Shown here in pieces: positions 1 through 7,599 of a DNA stretch of 9,512 nucleotides (positions are counted from its first letter, which is position 1; each line of letters opens with the position of its first letter). The stretch is taken from the NCBI GenBank assembly GCA_030643145.1, contig DAOWMJ010000066.1, positions 1 to 9,512 on the forward strand. Direction: 5' to 3'. The stretch is from Candidatus Latescibacterota bacterium. Lineage in GTDB: Bacteria; Krumholzibacteriota; Krumholzibacteriia; Krumholzibacteriales; WJIX01. The translations under genes were made by a program, and so were the position numbers. The notes below the pieces were generated by a model that made no database searches, was not told the DNA's origin, and saw nothing but the letters and a program-made list of their open reading frames with translations.

Positions 1-137
1 ATTTTTAATAATCATATGTCATGGTAAGGTCTTTTTAGCAGTGCTCCTTGCGTTGAACATGAAAAGAGAATATCTAATGGGCGCTTTTGATTTATTCTTT
101 AGTCGGAAAGATTAATATTCGAAATGGAGGAATCTTG

Positions 138-2006
138 ATGAGCTCCAGGTTTACGAAGATATATGAGAACAAAAAGTGCTCGACCGATGATATTCTGAAA
201 AACGTAAATCCCGGCAGCAGGATATTTATCGGTTCCGGAGCCGCTGAGCCTCAAAAACTTATTGCTATGCTTATAGAGAAGGGGAAGTATATTCAGGATC
301 ATGAGACAATAAACCTTATCGAGCTCGGGACATCCATCTACGCAGAATCTGTAATGAGCAAACCTTTCAAACAAAACGCCTTTTTTATAGGACAGAATGT
401 CAGAGATGCGGTTAACGAGGGCAGGGCTGAATATACTCCAATATTTCTTTCAGAACTTCCGAAACTTATCCGTTCCGGACAGATGAAAATCGATGTGGCG
501 TTTATTCAGACGGCGCCGCCGGATAACTACGGGTTTTGTTCACTGGGAGTATCAGTGGATGTCGTGAAAGCCGGGGCCGAGAGCGCGGATATAGTTGTTG
601 CTGAAGTAAATGCGAGGATGCCGCGAACTCTTGGAGATTGCTTCATTCACCTGAAGGATATTGACTATATTGTGGAGAGCGATCTGCCCCTTCCAACCCT
701 GATACCTCCCGAACCCGATGAGGTTGCCATGAAGATAGGGCGGAATGTCGCGAGACTAATTGAAAACGGAGCCACTATCCAGGCAGGCATTGGGATGATC
801 CCAAACGCCGTTCTTAGTTTTCTGAATGACAAAGAAGATATTGGAATTCACACCGAGATGTTTTCCGACGGTATTATAGATCTTGTTGAGAATGGTGTAA
901 TAAACAACAAGAAGAAGTCTCTTCACAACGGCAAGATCATAGCAACATTTTGCATGGGCAGCCAGCGCCTGTACGATTTCGTTGATGATAACCCGCTTAT
1001 TGAATTTCATCCATGTGATTACACGAACGATCCTTTCGTTATCGCGCAGAATGACAGGATGGTTTCGTTAAACGCGGCGATACAGATTGATATTACGGGG
1101 CAGGTTTGCGCTGATTCAATTGGAGATTATTTTTATTCGGGTATCGGCGGGCAGGTTGATTTCGTCAGGGGAGCGGCGAGGGCCAAAGATGGGAAACCCG
1201 TAATTGTTATGCCTTCAACGGCGAAGAATGGCACTATTTCCAGGATTGTTTCATCTCTTGACAAAGGCGCCGGGGTTGTGACGTCGCGTGGAGATGTGCA
1301 TTACGTGGCCACTGAATTTGGAGTTGTCAACCTGCATGGGAAAAACCTCAGAGAGAGGGCGCTGGCGCTTACAAGTATAGCCCATCCTGATTTTCGTGAT
1401 GACCTGGTTAACTACGCCAGGAAGAGGAATATTGTTCATATTGATCAAATGCCTCTTTCGATAGCCGGGCGTTATTATCCGGAAAAATACGAACATACCG
1501 CTGAATTCGGCGACTCCAAAATTTTCTTCAGACCCGTAAAACCGACTGATGAAGCCATGCAGAGAGAATTTTTTTACTCATTAAGCGATCAGTCTATATA
1601 CTACCGGTTTTTCAATGTTATCAAGGCGATGCCGCATGAGAAGCTTCAGCCTATGGTGAATATTGATTACCGCGAAGAAATGTCACTAGTGGCCCTGATC
1701 GGTGAGACCGAGCTTGAGGAGATGATCGGGATAGGGCGATTCATTATCGATCCGGCGGATAATATGGCGGAAGTCGCCTTTGTAATAAGGGATGATTGGC
1801 AGAAACGCGGCATAGGTTCTCATTTAATGAATAAGTTGATAGAGATAGCGAGAGAGAAAAGAATCAAGGGGTTTAAAGCGGATGTTTTGGTGGAGAACAG
1901 GAAGATGCTTTCGCTCTTTCACAATTGCGGCTACCAGACTAAAACTAAGCTTGAAGAGGGAAGTTATTTGGTTTTGGTAGATTTTGCCGAAGAAAAGAAC
2001 AAGTGA
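138..2006 (+). CDS. CoA-transferase (acetyl-CoA hydrolase/4-hydroxybutyrate CoA-transferase family) fused to a C-terminal Pat-like GNAT acetyltransferase domain
   Basis: Predicted 622-residue cytosolic protein. Residues about 5-450 are a family I CoA-transferase that moves CoA between acyl-CoA and a free carboxylate such as acetate or butyrate. Visible motifs are ENGATIQAGIGMIPNAVL (about 209-226), GIHTEMFSDG (about 236-245, whose Glu240 is the expected catalytic glutamate) and GIGGQVDFVRGA (about 335-346). Residues about 461-620 are a GNAT domain. It opens with FRPVKPTDEA and SIYYRFF, as in the GNAT part of Pat/PatZ lysine acetyltransferases, and has the acetyl-CoA loop QKRGIG at 555-560. 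A family CoA-transferase alone is about 430-450 residues, so the tail is a true extra domain. ATG 138 is chosen over an upstream in-frame TTG at 87 because GGAGGA (126-131) lies 6 nt before it. It is the first gene of the plus-strand operon. CoA acceptor and GNAT target cannot be told from sequence. Confidence 0.9.
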   Translation: MSSRFTKIYENKKCSTDDILKNVNPGSRIFIGSGAAEPQKLIAMLIEKGKYIQDHETINLIELGTSIYAESVMSKPFKQNAFFIGQNVRDAVNEGRAEYTPIFLSELPKLIRSGQMKIDVAFIQTAPPDNYGFCSLGVSVDVVKAGAESADIVVAEVNARMPRTLGDCFIHLKDIDYIVESDLPLPTLIPPEPDEVAMKIGRNVARLIENGATIQAGIGMIPNAVLSFLNDKEDIGIHTEMFSDGIIDLVENGVINNKKKSLHNGKIIATFCMGSQRLYDFVDDNPLIEFHPCDYTNDPFVIAQNDRMVSLNAAIQIDITGQVCADSIGDYFYSGIGGQVDFVRGAARAKDGKPVIVMPSTAKNGTISRIVSSLDKGAGVVTSRGDVHYVATEFGVVNLHGKNLRERALALTSIAHPDFRDDLVNYARKRNIVHIDQMPLSIAGRYYPEKYEHTAEFGDSKIFFRPVKPTDEAMQREFFYSLSDQSIYYRFFNVIKAMPHEKLQPMVNIDYREEMSLVALIGETELEEMIGIGRFIIDPADNMAEVAFVIRDDWQKRGIGSHLMNKLIEIAREKRIKGFKADVLVENRKMLSLFHNCGYQTKTKLEEGSYLVLVDFAEEKNK

Positions 2007-2019
2007 CATAACATATTTT

Positions 2020-2049
2020 ATCCGGGCGATGACACCGGGCGCGCCGGAT
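2020..2049 (+). other. GC-rich imperfect hairpin between the first two operon genes
   Basis: ATCCGG (2020-2025) pairs with CCGGAT (2044-2049). GCG (2026-2028) can continue the stem with CGC (2040-2042) around one bulged G, leaving an 11-nt loop. It begins 14 bases after the CoA-transferase stop and has no following run of T, so it is not a canonical intrinsic terminator. It could be an mRNA processing or 3'-protection structure that sets different levels of the flanking genes, or chance in a GC-rich spacer. Confidence 0.3.
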
Positions 2050-2110
2050 TGCAGTGGAGTGTGTTTATTTGCCGCGCAGTCGTTGATTCCGGATGTAGAG
2101 GTTGAAAAAA

Positions 2111-3253
2111 ATGAAAGATATCACTAAAGGCAAAGCCGCCTTTGTTTACGCGAGCAGGCTTTCTGAATTTAAGTTTAGCCCGGAGCATCCCTTTAAACCC
2201 TTAAGGGTTGAAAAGGTTTATGAAATGTGTGAAAGAAAAGGGCTTTTCTCCGATCCTTCGGTAAAGATTATCAAGGTTGATGAAGGGAATGAAGAAAATC
2301 TGGGAACTTTCCATACGGCCGATTATATCGATCTACTAAAAAGAGCGGATAGCGGCAGTGACGTTGACGTAGATATGCTTTATCACGGGATAGGGACTAT
2401 GGAAAATCCGATTTTCAGGGGGCTGTACCAGTTTTGTGTTCTCTCTGTTGCCGCTACTCTAAAAGCGGTTGAAATGGTAACCGATGGTTTTGAAAGCGCG
2501 TTTAACCCATGCGGCGGATTTCATCACGCTCATTCAGACCGCGCCGGCGGATTTTGCTATGTCAATGACGCTGTAATAGCGGTAAAGAAATTAAGGGAGC
2601 TTGGAAGGAGAGTCGCGTATGTAGACATCGACGCCCATCACGGCGATGGAGTACAAGATGCTTTTTACGATGACCCGGAGGTTCTCACGGTTTCAATCCA
2701 TGAATCGGGAAGAACTCTTTTTCCCTGGGGAGGGTTTGAGAATGAAATTGGCAAGGGTAGGGGAAGGGGATTCAATATTAATATTCCCATGGAGCCTGAT
2801 ACTGATGACGAGGTATTTACTCTTCTTTTCAATGATATAGTAATGGATTCTGTCAGGAGATTTGCTCCAGATGTAATTGTGGGACAGTTCGGTACAGACA
2901 CTTCGGCGACAGATCCCCTGACTCATCTGAAAATGACCAATAATGGCTATATTGAAGCGATCGAACTCATGCATAAAAGCTTTCCGAAGATAGTCGCCCT
3001 TGGCGGCGGCGGGTATAATATGAAAAGTGTTGTAAACGGCTGGACGCTGTTATGGGCGGAGCTCGCGGGACTTGACGCGGGCGGCGGATATGGCGGGGCG
3101 ATCGGAGGAGTCCTGATGGGTGACAGTTCGATAGAGGGTTCGGATCTAAGGGATATGCGGTCCTATCTTTCGGGTCCGAAGAAGAAAGAACTGATCCAAA
3201 GCGCCGATAAACTGATTTCTTACTATAAAGAAAAAATCCAATTGTTAATTTAA
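2111..3253 (+). CDS. acuC: AcuC-like histone-deacetylase-family zinc deacetylase
   Basis: Predicted 380-residue cytosolic zinc hydrolase of the class I HDAC-like family, close in length and motifs to Bacillus AcuC, which removes acetyl groups from lysines of acetyl-CoA synthetase. Catalytic features are present: the tandem histidines H138-H139 in GGFHHAHSD, the zinc ligands D174 and H176 in VDIDAHHGDGVQ, the third ligand D263 in GQFGTDTSATDPL, and the catalytic tyrosine Y302 in GGGGYN. The stretch VSIHESGRTLFPWGG also fits AcuC. I place the start at ATG 2111 because AGAGG (2097-2101) sits 9 nt before it; the in-frame TTG at 2102 directly abuts that ribosome site. It lies 104 bp after a gene carrying a GNAT domain and 18 bp before the kinase-transferase gene, so it may undo acylation from either source. 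A related acetylpolyamine amidohydrolase role cannot be excluded, but AcuC fits better. Confidence 0.9.
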   Translation: MKDITKGKAAFVYASRLSEFKFSPEHPFKPLRVEKVYEMCERKGLFSDPSVKIIKVDEGNEENLGTFHTADYIDLLKRADSGSDVDVDMLYHGIGTMENPIFRGLYQFCVLSVAATLKAVEMVTDGFESAFNPCGGFHHAHSDRAGGFCYVNDAVIAVKKLRELGRRVAYVDIDAHHGDGVQDAFYDDPEVLTVSIHESGRTLFPWGGFENEIGKGRGRGFNINIPMEPDTDDEVFTLLFNDIVMDSVRRFAPDVIVGQFGTDTSATDPLTHLKMTNNGYIEAIELMHKSFPKIVALGGGGYNMKSVVNGWTLLWAELAGLDAGGGYGGAIGGVLMGDSSIEGSDLRDMRSYLSGPKKKELIQSADKLISYYKEKIQLLI

Positions 3254-3256
3254 AAA

Positions 3257-3274
3257 GGGAGATGATGGCAATTG
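3257..3274 (+). promoter_or_regulatory. Ribosome site and TTG start of the kinase-transferase fusion, overlapping a 6-codon decoy frame
   Basis: GGGAG (3257-3261) lies 10 nt before TTG 3272, the only start that keeps the full N-terminal region, because an in-frame TGA (3263-3265) blocks anything further upstream. Two tandem ATGs at 3262 and 3265, in another frame, begin just after the same ribosome site but reach TGA at 3280-3282 after six or five codons. The short frame overlaps the TTG start, so it could couple or limit initiation. A sequencing error near here or a start at ATG 3344 (residue 25) are alternatives. Confidence 0.5.
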
Positions 3275-5713
3275 TATGGTGAAAATTTCAAGATAGTAGA
3301 AGCAAAACTAAACGCGCTGCTGGGCTCCGTAAGAGAAAGCGGAATGGCGAAGGATATTGAGAGAGAGCTTATCAGGGGAGTTGATGATATCCATTACAGT
3401 CGGTTTAAAACCGAGGATGAATATCTTGATTTTTTCGAAAATATTGTACGGATTTCCAGGCCCGTTCTTCTTGAACACAATTGGGAGGAGGCGTGGGGCA
3501 ATCTTTTCTCCCAGTTAGTTTATTCTATAATGGATTCCGAGCGCGGTACGGAGATTATTATTTCACGGCTGTTCGGGAAGGAACCTTTGCCGGAAGAAGC
3601 CGGGAAGGAACAAGTGTTATGTATTAATCCCGGATCTACTTCCACGAAAGTCGCTCTTTACGATGGAGCGCGGTTGGTGTTGGAGGAAGAAGTTCATTTG
3701 CCGCCGGAGTATGACGACAGCGTTGAAACTCGAGCTGAAATGGTTGAAAAATGGTTGAAAAAATCCGGAGTTAAAAAGGGTAACCTTAAGGGAATAGCCT
3801 GCCGCGGAGGTTTTGTAAAGGGGGTCTCAACGGGGACCTATCATGTTTGCTCTGAAATGATAAATGACATACGAAATCCGGCTATAGATCACGCCTCCAA
3901 TATGGGAATTCAAATCGGGATGCAACTTCTTAAAAATTTCGCCGCCGCGGAAGATGTACTTGTAACAATGACAGATCCAGTAGCTTCCGACGAAATGGAA
4001 ATTGTCTCGAGACTTACAGGAATTCAGAAACTCCTTCGTGACGGTAGGGGAGCCCATTATTTGAACCACAGGGCTGTACACAGACTGTCCTGCTCAATTC
4101 TCGGCATTTCAGAGAATGAAATTTCCACGATTGGCGCCCATGTAGGCGGCGGGATTTCTGTAGTAAGGCATGAAGCCGGGAAAATAGTCGATTTGATTAA
4201 TGCCTTCTCGGGAGTGCCGAGCGCTAACCGGTGCGGCAATATTCCTCTGGATGTAATGCTTCATTCAATTGATGAAGGGAAAATGAGCCTTCCGGAACTC
4301 AAAAAATATCTCTTTGGAGCGGGAGGAATGCTTGATTTAACAGGCACAAATGACTTTCAAGCTCTCTTGCATTTCAAGGAATCGGGAGCTATCAGAAAAC
4401 AGCGCGAAAAGATAGAACTGGTAATTAATTTTATGGCTGGAAATGTCGCGGGCGCGATAATGAAACTTGCCGCTGTCGAGAAAAGGATTGCACTTGTAAT
4501 ACTAACGGGGGGACTTTCTAAAAGTAATGAATTCACGATGAAAATTAAGAACAGACTTTTTCCCTATTTCCCGGTAGGGGTAATCCCCGGATCGATTGAA
4601 CACGAATCGCTTGTAGCGGGGCATATGAGGGCCAGATACATGCCTTCTACGATAAAGGATTATGTCGGGGAGCGAAACTCACTTAAAGAAAAGAGAGAAG
4701 AGGAAAATAGAATTCTTACTACGGAAATATTCTCGGATCCACATCTTCGTAAGAAGGAAGACGAGCCTGTAACGAGCCTGGATGAAGTTATTTATATGGC
4801 GAGGTCTCTTGTTGCCAGGAAGAGAGTTCCAATGATCGCGGTTGTAGGGGCCGAAAACGAAGACGCTGTAGTGGCGGCAAAACAGGCGAATGAGGAGGGG
4901 CATTATCCGATAGCGAAATTTCTTCTGGTCGGCGATTATTACGAGATCAACAGGATTGCCTGGGAGTATGATATTAAAGTAGATGGCGATAATTATACGA
5001 TCATCGATTCGGATAATCCCGTGGAAAAGGCCGTTTCGCTGCTCGACTCCGGCGAAGTTGATCTTCTTATGAAAGGCGGGGTTAAAACCGCGGATATTAT
5101 GAAATCGACTCTTCAGTATCTCAAAAACAGCGGAAAAATAAAAAAGGGGAATATATACAGTCATGTCGGGGTTTTCCAGATTCCGACATATCCGAAACTT
5201 CTCTTTGTTTCCGACGCGGCTCTTATCCCGAACCCAAACAGGAAGATCAAAAGAAAGATACTTGAGAATGCCGTTTCGATAGCGAAACTGCTAAATGTGA
5301 ATAATCCCCGTGTTGCCATTATCTCGGCCGTGGAGACGATGAATCCCAGTGTTGAATCATCAATGCTTGCCGGAGAGCTGGCGAAGGAATATTCCGACAG
5401 AACGGACTGCATAGTCGAGGGTCCTCTTTCACTGGACATTGCTATGGATCCGCACAGCGCGCGGGAAAAACACTACAGCGGGAAGATTAAAGGTAATGCG
5501 GATATTCTTATAATGCCCGGTATAGAAGCGGGGAATGTTGTATACAAATCGCTCACCGTCTCATCCGGCGCTTATCTCGCGGGTGTTATCGTCGGCGGGG
5601 GGATTCCGATCATTTTAACTTCAAGGGGGGATTCCGCCCGTTCCAAACTTGCCTCGATATGTCTCGCCTCCATTGTGGCGATGAAACAGGGCGATATCTC
5701 AGGAGATGAATAA
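3272..5713 (+). CDS. Fused butyrate kinase - phosphate butyryltransferase (Buk-Ptb)
   Basis: Predicted 813-residue cytosolic protein with three parts. Residues 1-112 are a largely helical region I do not recognise. Residues about 114-460 are a full-length ASKHA acyl-phosphate kinase of the butyrate kinase type: phosphate loop INPGSTSTK (118-126), HASNMG (207-212), TDPVASDE (234-241), HVGGGISV (290-297) and LTGGLS (411-416). After a charged linker (about 465-500), residues about 505-810 are a complete phosphate acetyl/butyryltransferase: VDLLMKGGVKTADIMKSTL (596-614), HVGVFQIP (631-638), DAALIPNPN (648-656), EGPLSLDIAMD (716-726) and VSSGAYLAGVIVGGGIPI (763-780). The fusion should convert acyl-CoA and phosphate to acyl-phosphate, then make acid and ATP. 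Separate ptb and buk genes of about 300 and 355 residues are usual. Substrate length (acetate, propionate, butyrate or branched) cannot be read from sequence. Last gene of the plus-strand operon, converging on nifU. Confidence 0.92.
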   Translation: MYGENFKIVEAKLNALLGSVRESGMAKDIERELIRGVDDIHYSRFKTEDEYLDFFENIVRISRPVLLEHNWEEAWGNLFSQLVYSIMDSERGTEIIISRLFGKEPLPEEAGKEQVLCINPGSTSTKVALYDGARLVLEEEVHLPPEYDDSVETRAEMVEKWLKKSGVKKGNLKGIACRGGFVKGVSTGTYHVCSEMINDIRNPAIDHASNMGIQIGMQLLKNFAAAEDVLVTMTDPVASDEMEIVSRLTGIQKLLRDGRGAHYLNHRAVHRLSCSILGISENEISTIGAHVGGGISVVRHEAGKIVDLINAFSGVPSANRCGNIPLDVMLHSIDEGKMSLPELKKYLFGAGGMLDLTGTNDFQALLHFKESGAIRKQREKIELVINFMAGNVAGAIMKLAAVEKRIALVILTGGLSKSNEFTMKIKNRLFPYFPVGVIPGSIEHESLVAGHMRARYMPSTIKDYVGERNSLKEKREEENRILTTEIFSDPHLRKKEDEPVTSLDEVIYMARSLVARKRVPMIAVVGAENEDAVVAAKQANEEGHYPIAKFLLVGDYYEINRIAWEYDIKVDGDNYTIIDSDNPVEKAVSLLDSGEVDLLMKGGVKTADIMKSTLQYLKNSGKIKKGNIYSHVGVFQIPTYPKLLFVSDAALIPNPNRKIKRKILENAVSIAKLLNVNNPRVAIISAVETMNPSVESSMLAGELAKEYSDRTDCIVEGPLSLDIAMDPHSAREKHYSGKIKGNADILIMPGIEAGNVVYKSLTVSSGAYLAGVIVGGGIPIILTSRGDSARSKLASICLASIVAMKQGDISGDE

Positions 5714-5752
5714 ATCGTTGCGCTCGCAGTATCTGTCAAAATAACCTTTCCA

Positions 5753-6367
5753 CTATAAGGGATAGTTAAAATGAAGACGCAGGTATTTATTCATTACTTT
5801 AATCACTTCATCCTTGCATTCGCCGCATACCGTTCCGGCCTTTGTCAGCTCCTGCACTCTTAAATAATTACGGGCCCCTTCCAGGACGGCATTTTCTATT
5901 TCATGCTCGGAAACATTCATGCATTCGCAGATTATTCTGGTTTCTTCCTTTTTTATTTTGTCTTCCATATTATTTCGCCGGTAATAATCCTCTATCGCCG
6001 CTTTCAGCGCCTTGTCTCCCATAACTGAGCAGTGTATTTTGTTTTCAGGCAGTCCTCCCAGCTCTTTTACAATTTCTTTCGGGGAAATTTTGTACGCTTT
6101 TTCCAGAGACAGGCCGATTACAAGTTCCGACAATTTGGAAGTGGTAGCAATCGCACTGGCGCAGCCGTAAGTTTTCCACTTACAGTCTGTGATGATCTGT
6201 TTTTCACTGTCAACCTTGATTACGAACAGCATTTCGTCGCCGCATTTGACATTCCCTGTTTTTCCGTACCCGTCGTGATCATAGGAATCGAGGTCCTCCA
6301 ATACATTCCGGGGATTTATGAAATGATCTTTGACATTTTCGGTATAAATCCAGTTCAAATCTTCCAT
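5753..6367 (-). CDS. nifU: NifU-like Fe-S scaffold with C-terminal [2Fe-2S] BFD-like domain
   Basis: Predicted 204-residue protein. Residues about 8-130 are an IscU-type scaffold on which Fe-S clusters are assembled from sulfur supplied by NifS; its cluster cysteines are C42 (KCGDEM), C69 (YGCASA) and C113 (HCSVMGD). Residues about 145-192 are a BFD/NifU-middle domain with four cysteines C147, C149, C181 and C184 (CEC...CGEC), expected to hold a permanent [2Fe-2S] cluster. The C-terminal Nfu domain of Azotobacter-type NifU is absent; the protein stops about ten residues after the BFD domain. The start is supported by GGAG (6375-6378, minus strand) 7 nt upstream. It lies 14 bp downstream of nifS and is surely co-transcribed. 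No nitrogenase genes are visible, so a general Fe-S role is likelier than a dedicated nitrogenase one. Confidence 0.93.
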   Translation of the reverse strand: MEDLNWIYTENVKDHFINPRNVLEDLDSYDHDGYGKTGNVKCGDEMLFVIKVDSEKQIITDCKWKTYGCASAIATTSKLSELVIGLSLEKAYKISPKEIVKELGGLPENKIHCSVMGDKALKAAIEDYYRRNNMEDKIKKEETRIICECMNVSEHEIENAVLEGARNYLRVQELTKAGTVCGECKDEVIKVMNKYLRLHFNYPL

Positions 6368-6381
6368 TTTGATTCTCCGTT

Positions 6382-7557
6382 TTAGTAGCGTGAGGAAATT
6401 TTTCTCAATTTGGGAATGATGCGCGCGAAAGAGTCAATTGTATATTCGATATCCTCGGGAGTTGTTTCTCTGCCCATACTGATTCTGATCGACCCATTGG
6501 CGAACTCTTCTGAGATGCCGGTGGCGAGGATAACGTGGGAGGGGCCGAGTGAACCGGAAGAGCAAGCGGATCCTGTTGAAACGGCAATCCCGGCCAGATC
6601 GAGATGGAGCATGATTGCTTCACCCTCCACCCCCATGAAGGAAACATTTAAGGTGCCCGGGATAGATTCCGTGGGATGGCCTATAAACCTAATGTCAGGA
6701 ATATTTGTTTTAATACCCTCTTTGAGAACTGTTTTTAATTTCAAGAGGCGTTCGGTTTCTTCTTCCATCTCAATTTTTCTCATTTCTACCGCTTTCGCGA
6801 ATCCGACAATACCGAGTGTGTTTTCGGTGCCGGCTCTTCTGTCTCTTTCCTGATGGCCTCCGCGGATCAGCGGACAAAAAGGAGTGCCGGTTTTTACGTA
6901 CAAAGCTCCGATTCCCTTGGGGCCGTATATCTTATGAGCGGATAACGTCAGGAAATCGACCCCGAGTTCGTTTACGTCGACCGGTATCTTTCCAACAGCT
7001 TGAACCGCGTCAGTATGGAAAAAAGCGCCCTTTTCGTGGGTGATTTCAGCGAATTTTTTTATATCCTGGATTGTGCCGATTTCATTGTTTGCCATCATGA
7101 TTGACACAAGCAGAGGTTTATCGGCGAGTTTTTCCTCCAGTTCGTTTATATTGATCTTTCCGAATTCATCTGTTTTTAAATACTCAGCATCGATCGCGGA
7201 AACCGACAAACATTCACAGGTTTCAAGAATGCATGGATGCTCGATAGATGTTGTAATAATCCGTGGTTTGGCAAACCCCCGGACATTGCATTTCTTCAAC
7301 TGACAGGTCAGAAGAGATAAGACCGAGTTATTTGCTTCCGAACCGCTGCCTACAAATATGATCTCTTTCGGAGTAGCGCCTATGAAGGAAGCTATTGTGT
7401 TTCTTGCCGTTTCGACGTTTTCGCGGGCGGTTCTTCCATAAGAATGCATGCTGGAAGGGTTGCCGAAAACATCCATTTTTTCTATAATTTCCTTCTTAAC
7501 TTCCGGATGGAGCGGTGTAGTGGCATTGTAATCAAGGTATATTTGTCTTTTTTCCAT
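6382..7557 (-). CDS. nifS: Cysteine desulfurase NifS/IscS family
   Basis: Predicted 391-residue PLP enzyme that takes sulfur from L-cysteine, giving alanine and a protein persulfide for Fe-S assembly on the NifU encoded just downstream. Visible features are the N-terminal YLDYNATTPLHPEV, GSGSEANN in the cofactor region, the PLP-stacking H107 (SIEHPC), FHTDAVQAVGK (from about 180), the Schiff-base lysine K209 in SAHKIYGPKG, RAGTEN, and the catalytic cysteine C332 in STGSACSSGS. The short SSGSLGPSHV loop after the cysteine is that of NifS/IscS group I rather than SufS. I start at ATG 7557 rather than the in-frame ATG at 7599: the protein then begins MEKRQIYLDYNATT as family members do, a weak AAGG lies just upstream, and the longer start has no ribosome site. 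First gene of a nifS-nifU operon. Confidence 0.94.
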   Translation of the reverse strand: MEKRQIYLDYNATTPLHPEVKKEIIEKMDVFGNPSSMHSYGRTARENVETARNTIASFIGATPKEIIFVGSGSEANNSVLSLLTCQLKKCNVRGFAKPRIITTSIEHPCILETCECLSVSAIDAEYLKTDEFGKININELEEKLADKPLLVSIMMANNEIGTIQDIKKFAEITHEKGAFFHTDAVQAVGKIPVDVNELGVDFLTLSAHKIYGPKGIGALYVKTGTPFCPLIRGGHQERDRRAGTENTLGIVGFAKAVEMRKIEMEEETERLLKLKTVLKEGIKTNIPDIRFIGHPTESIPGTLNVSFMGVEGEAIMLHLDLAGIAVSTGSACSSGSLGPSHVILATGISEEFANGSIRISMGRETTPEDIEYTIDSFARIIPKLRKISSRY

Positions 7558-7599
7558 TATTACCTTATCGACAAGTTTAATAAGAAAATTCAATTTCAA

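Noticed and set aside
1..137. Possible operon promoter (TTGAAC at 53-58 or TTGATT at 87-92)
   Set aside because: No -10 box of reasonable quality lies at 16-18 bp from either; TCTAAT is at 14 bp and TAATAT at 20 bp. The operon promoter is probably here or further upstream but cannot be placed. No gene is visible in this stretch.
4679..5164. 161-codon open frame on the minus strand within the Buk-Ptb gene
   Set aside because: It lies antisense to a conserved PTB domain with intact motifs, has no family resemblance and no sensible start; it is a shadow frame.
5714..5770. Bidirectional terminator between the convergent ptb domain and nifU ends
   Set aside because: The only pairing seen is CCTT...AAGG and similar 4-bp arms, with no solid stem plus T-run in either direction.
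6410..6853. 147-codon plus-strand frame within nifS
   Set aside because: It is antisense to conserved NifS motifs, including the catalytic cysteine region, and its composition is that of a reverse-complement shadow.
7564..7584. Hairpin CTTAT/ATAAG just before nifS that could hide its ribosome site
   Set aside because: A 5-bp AT-rich stem with an 11-nt loop is too weak, and such pairs are common in AT-rich leaders.
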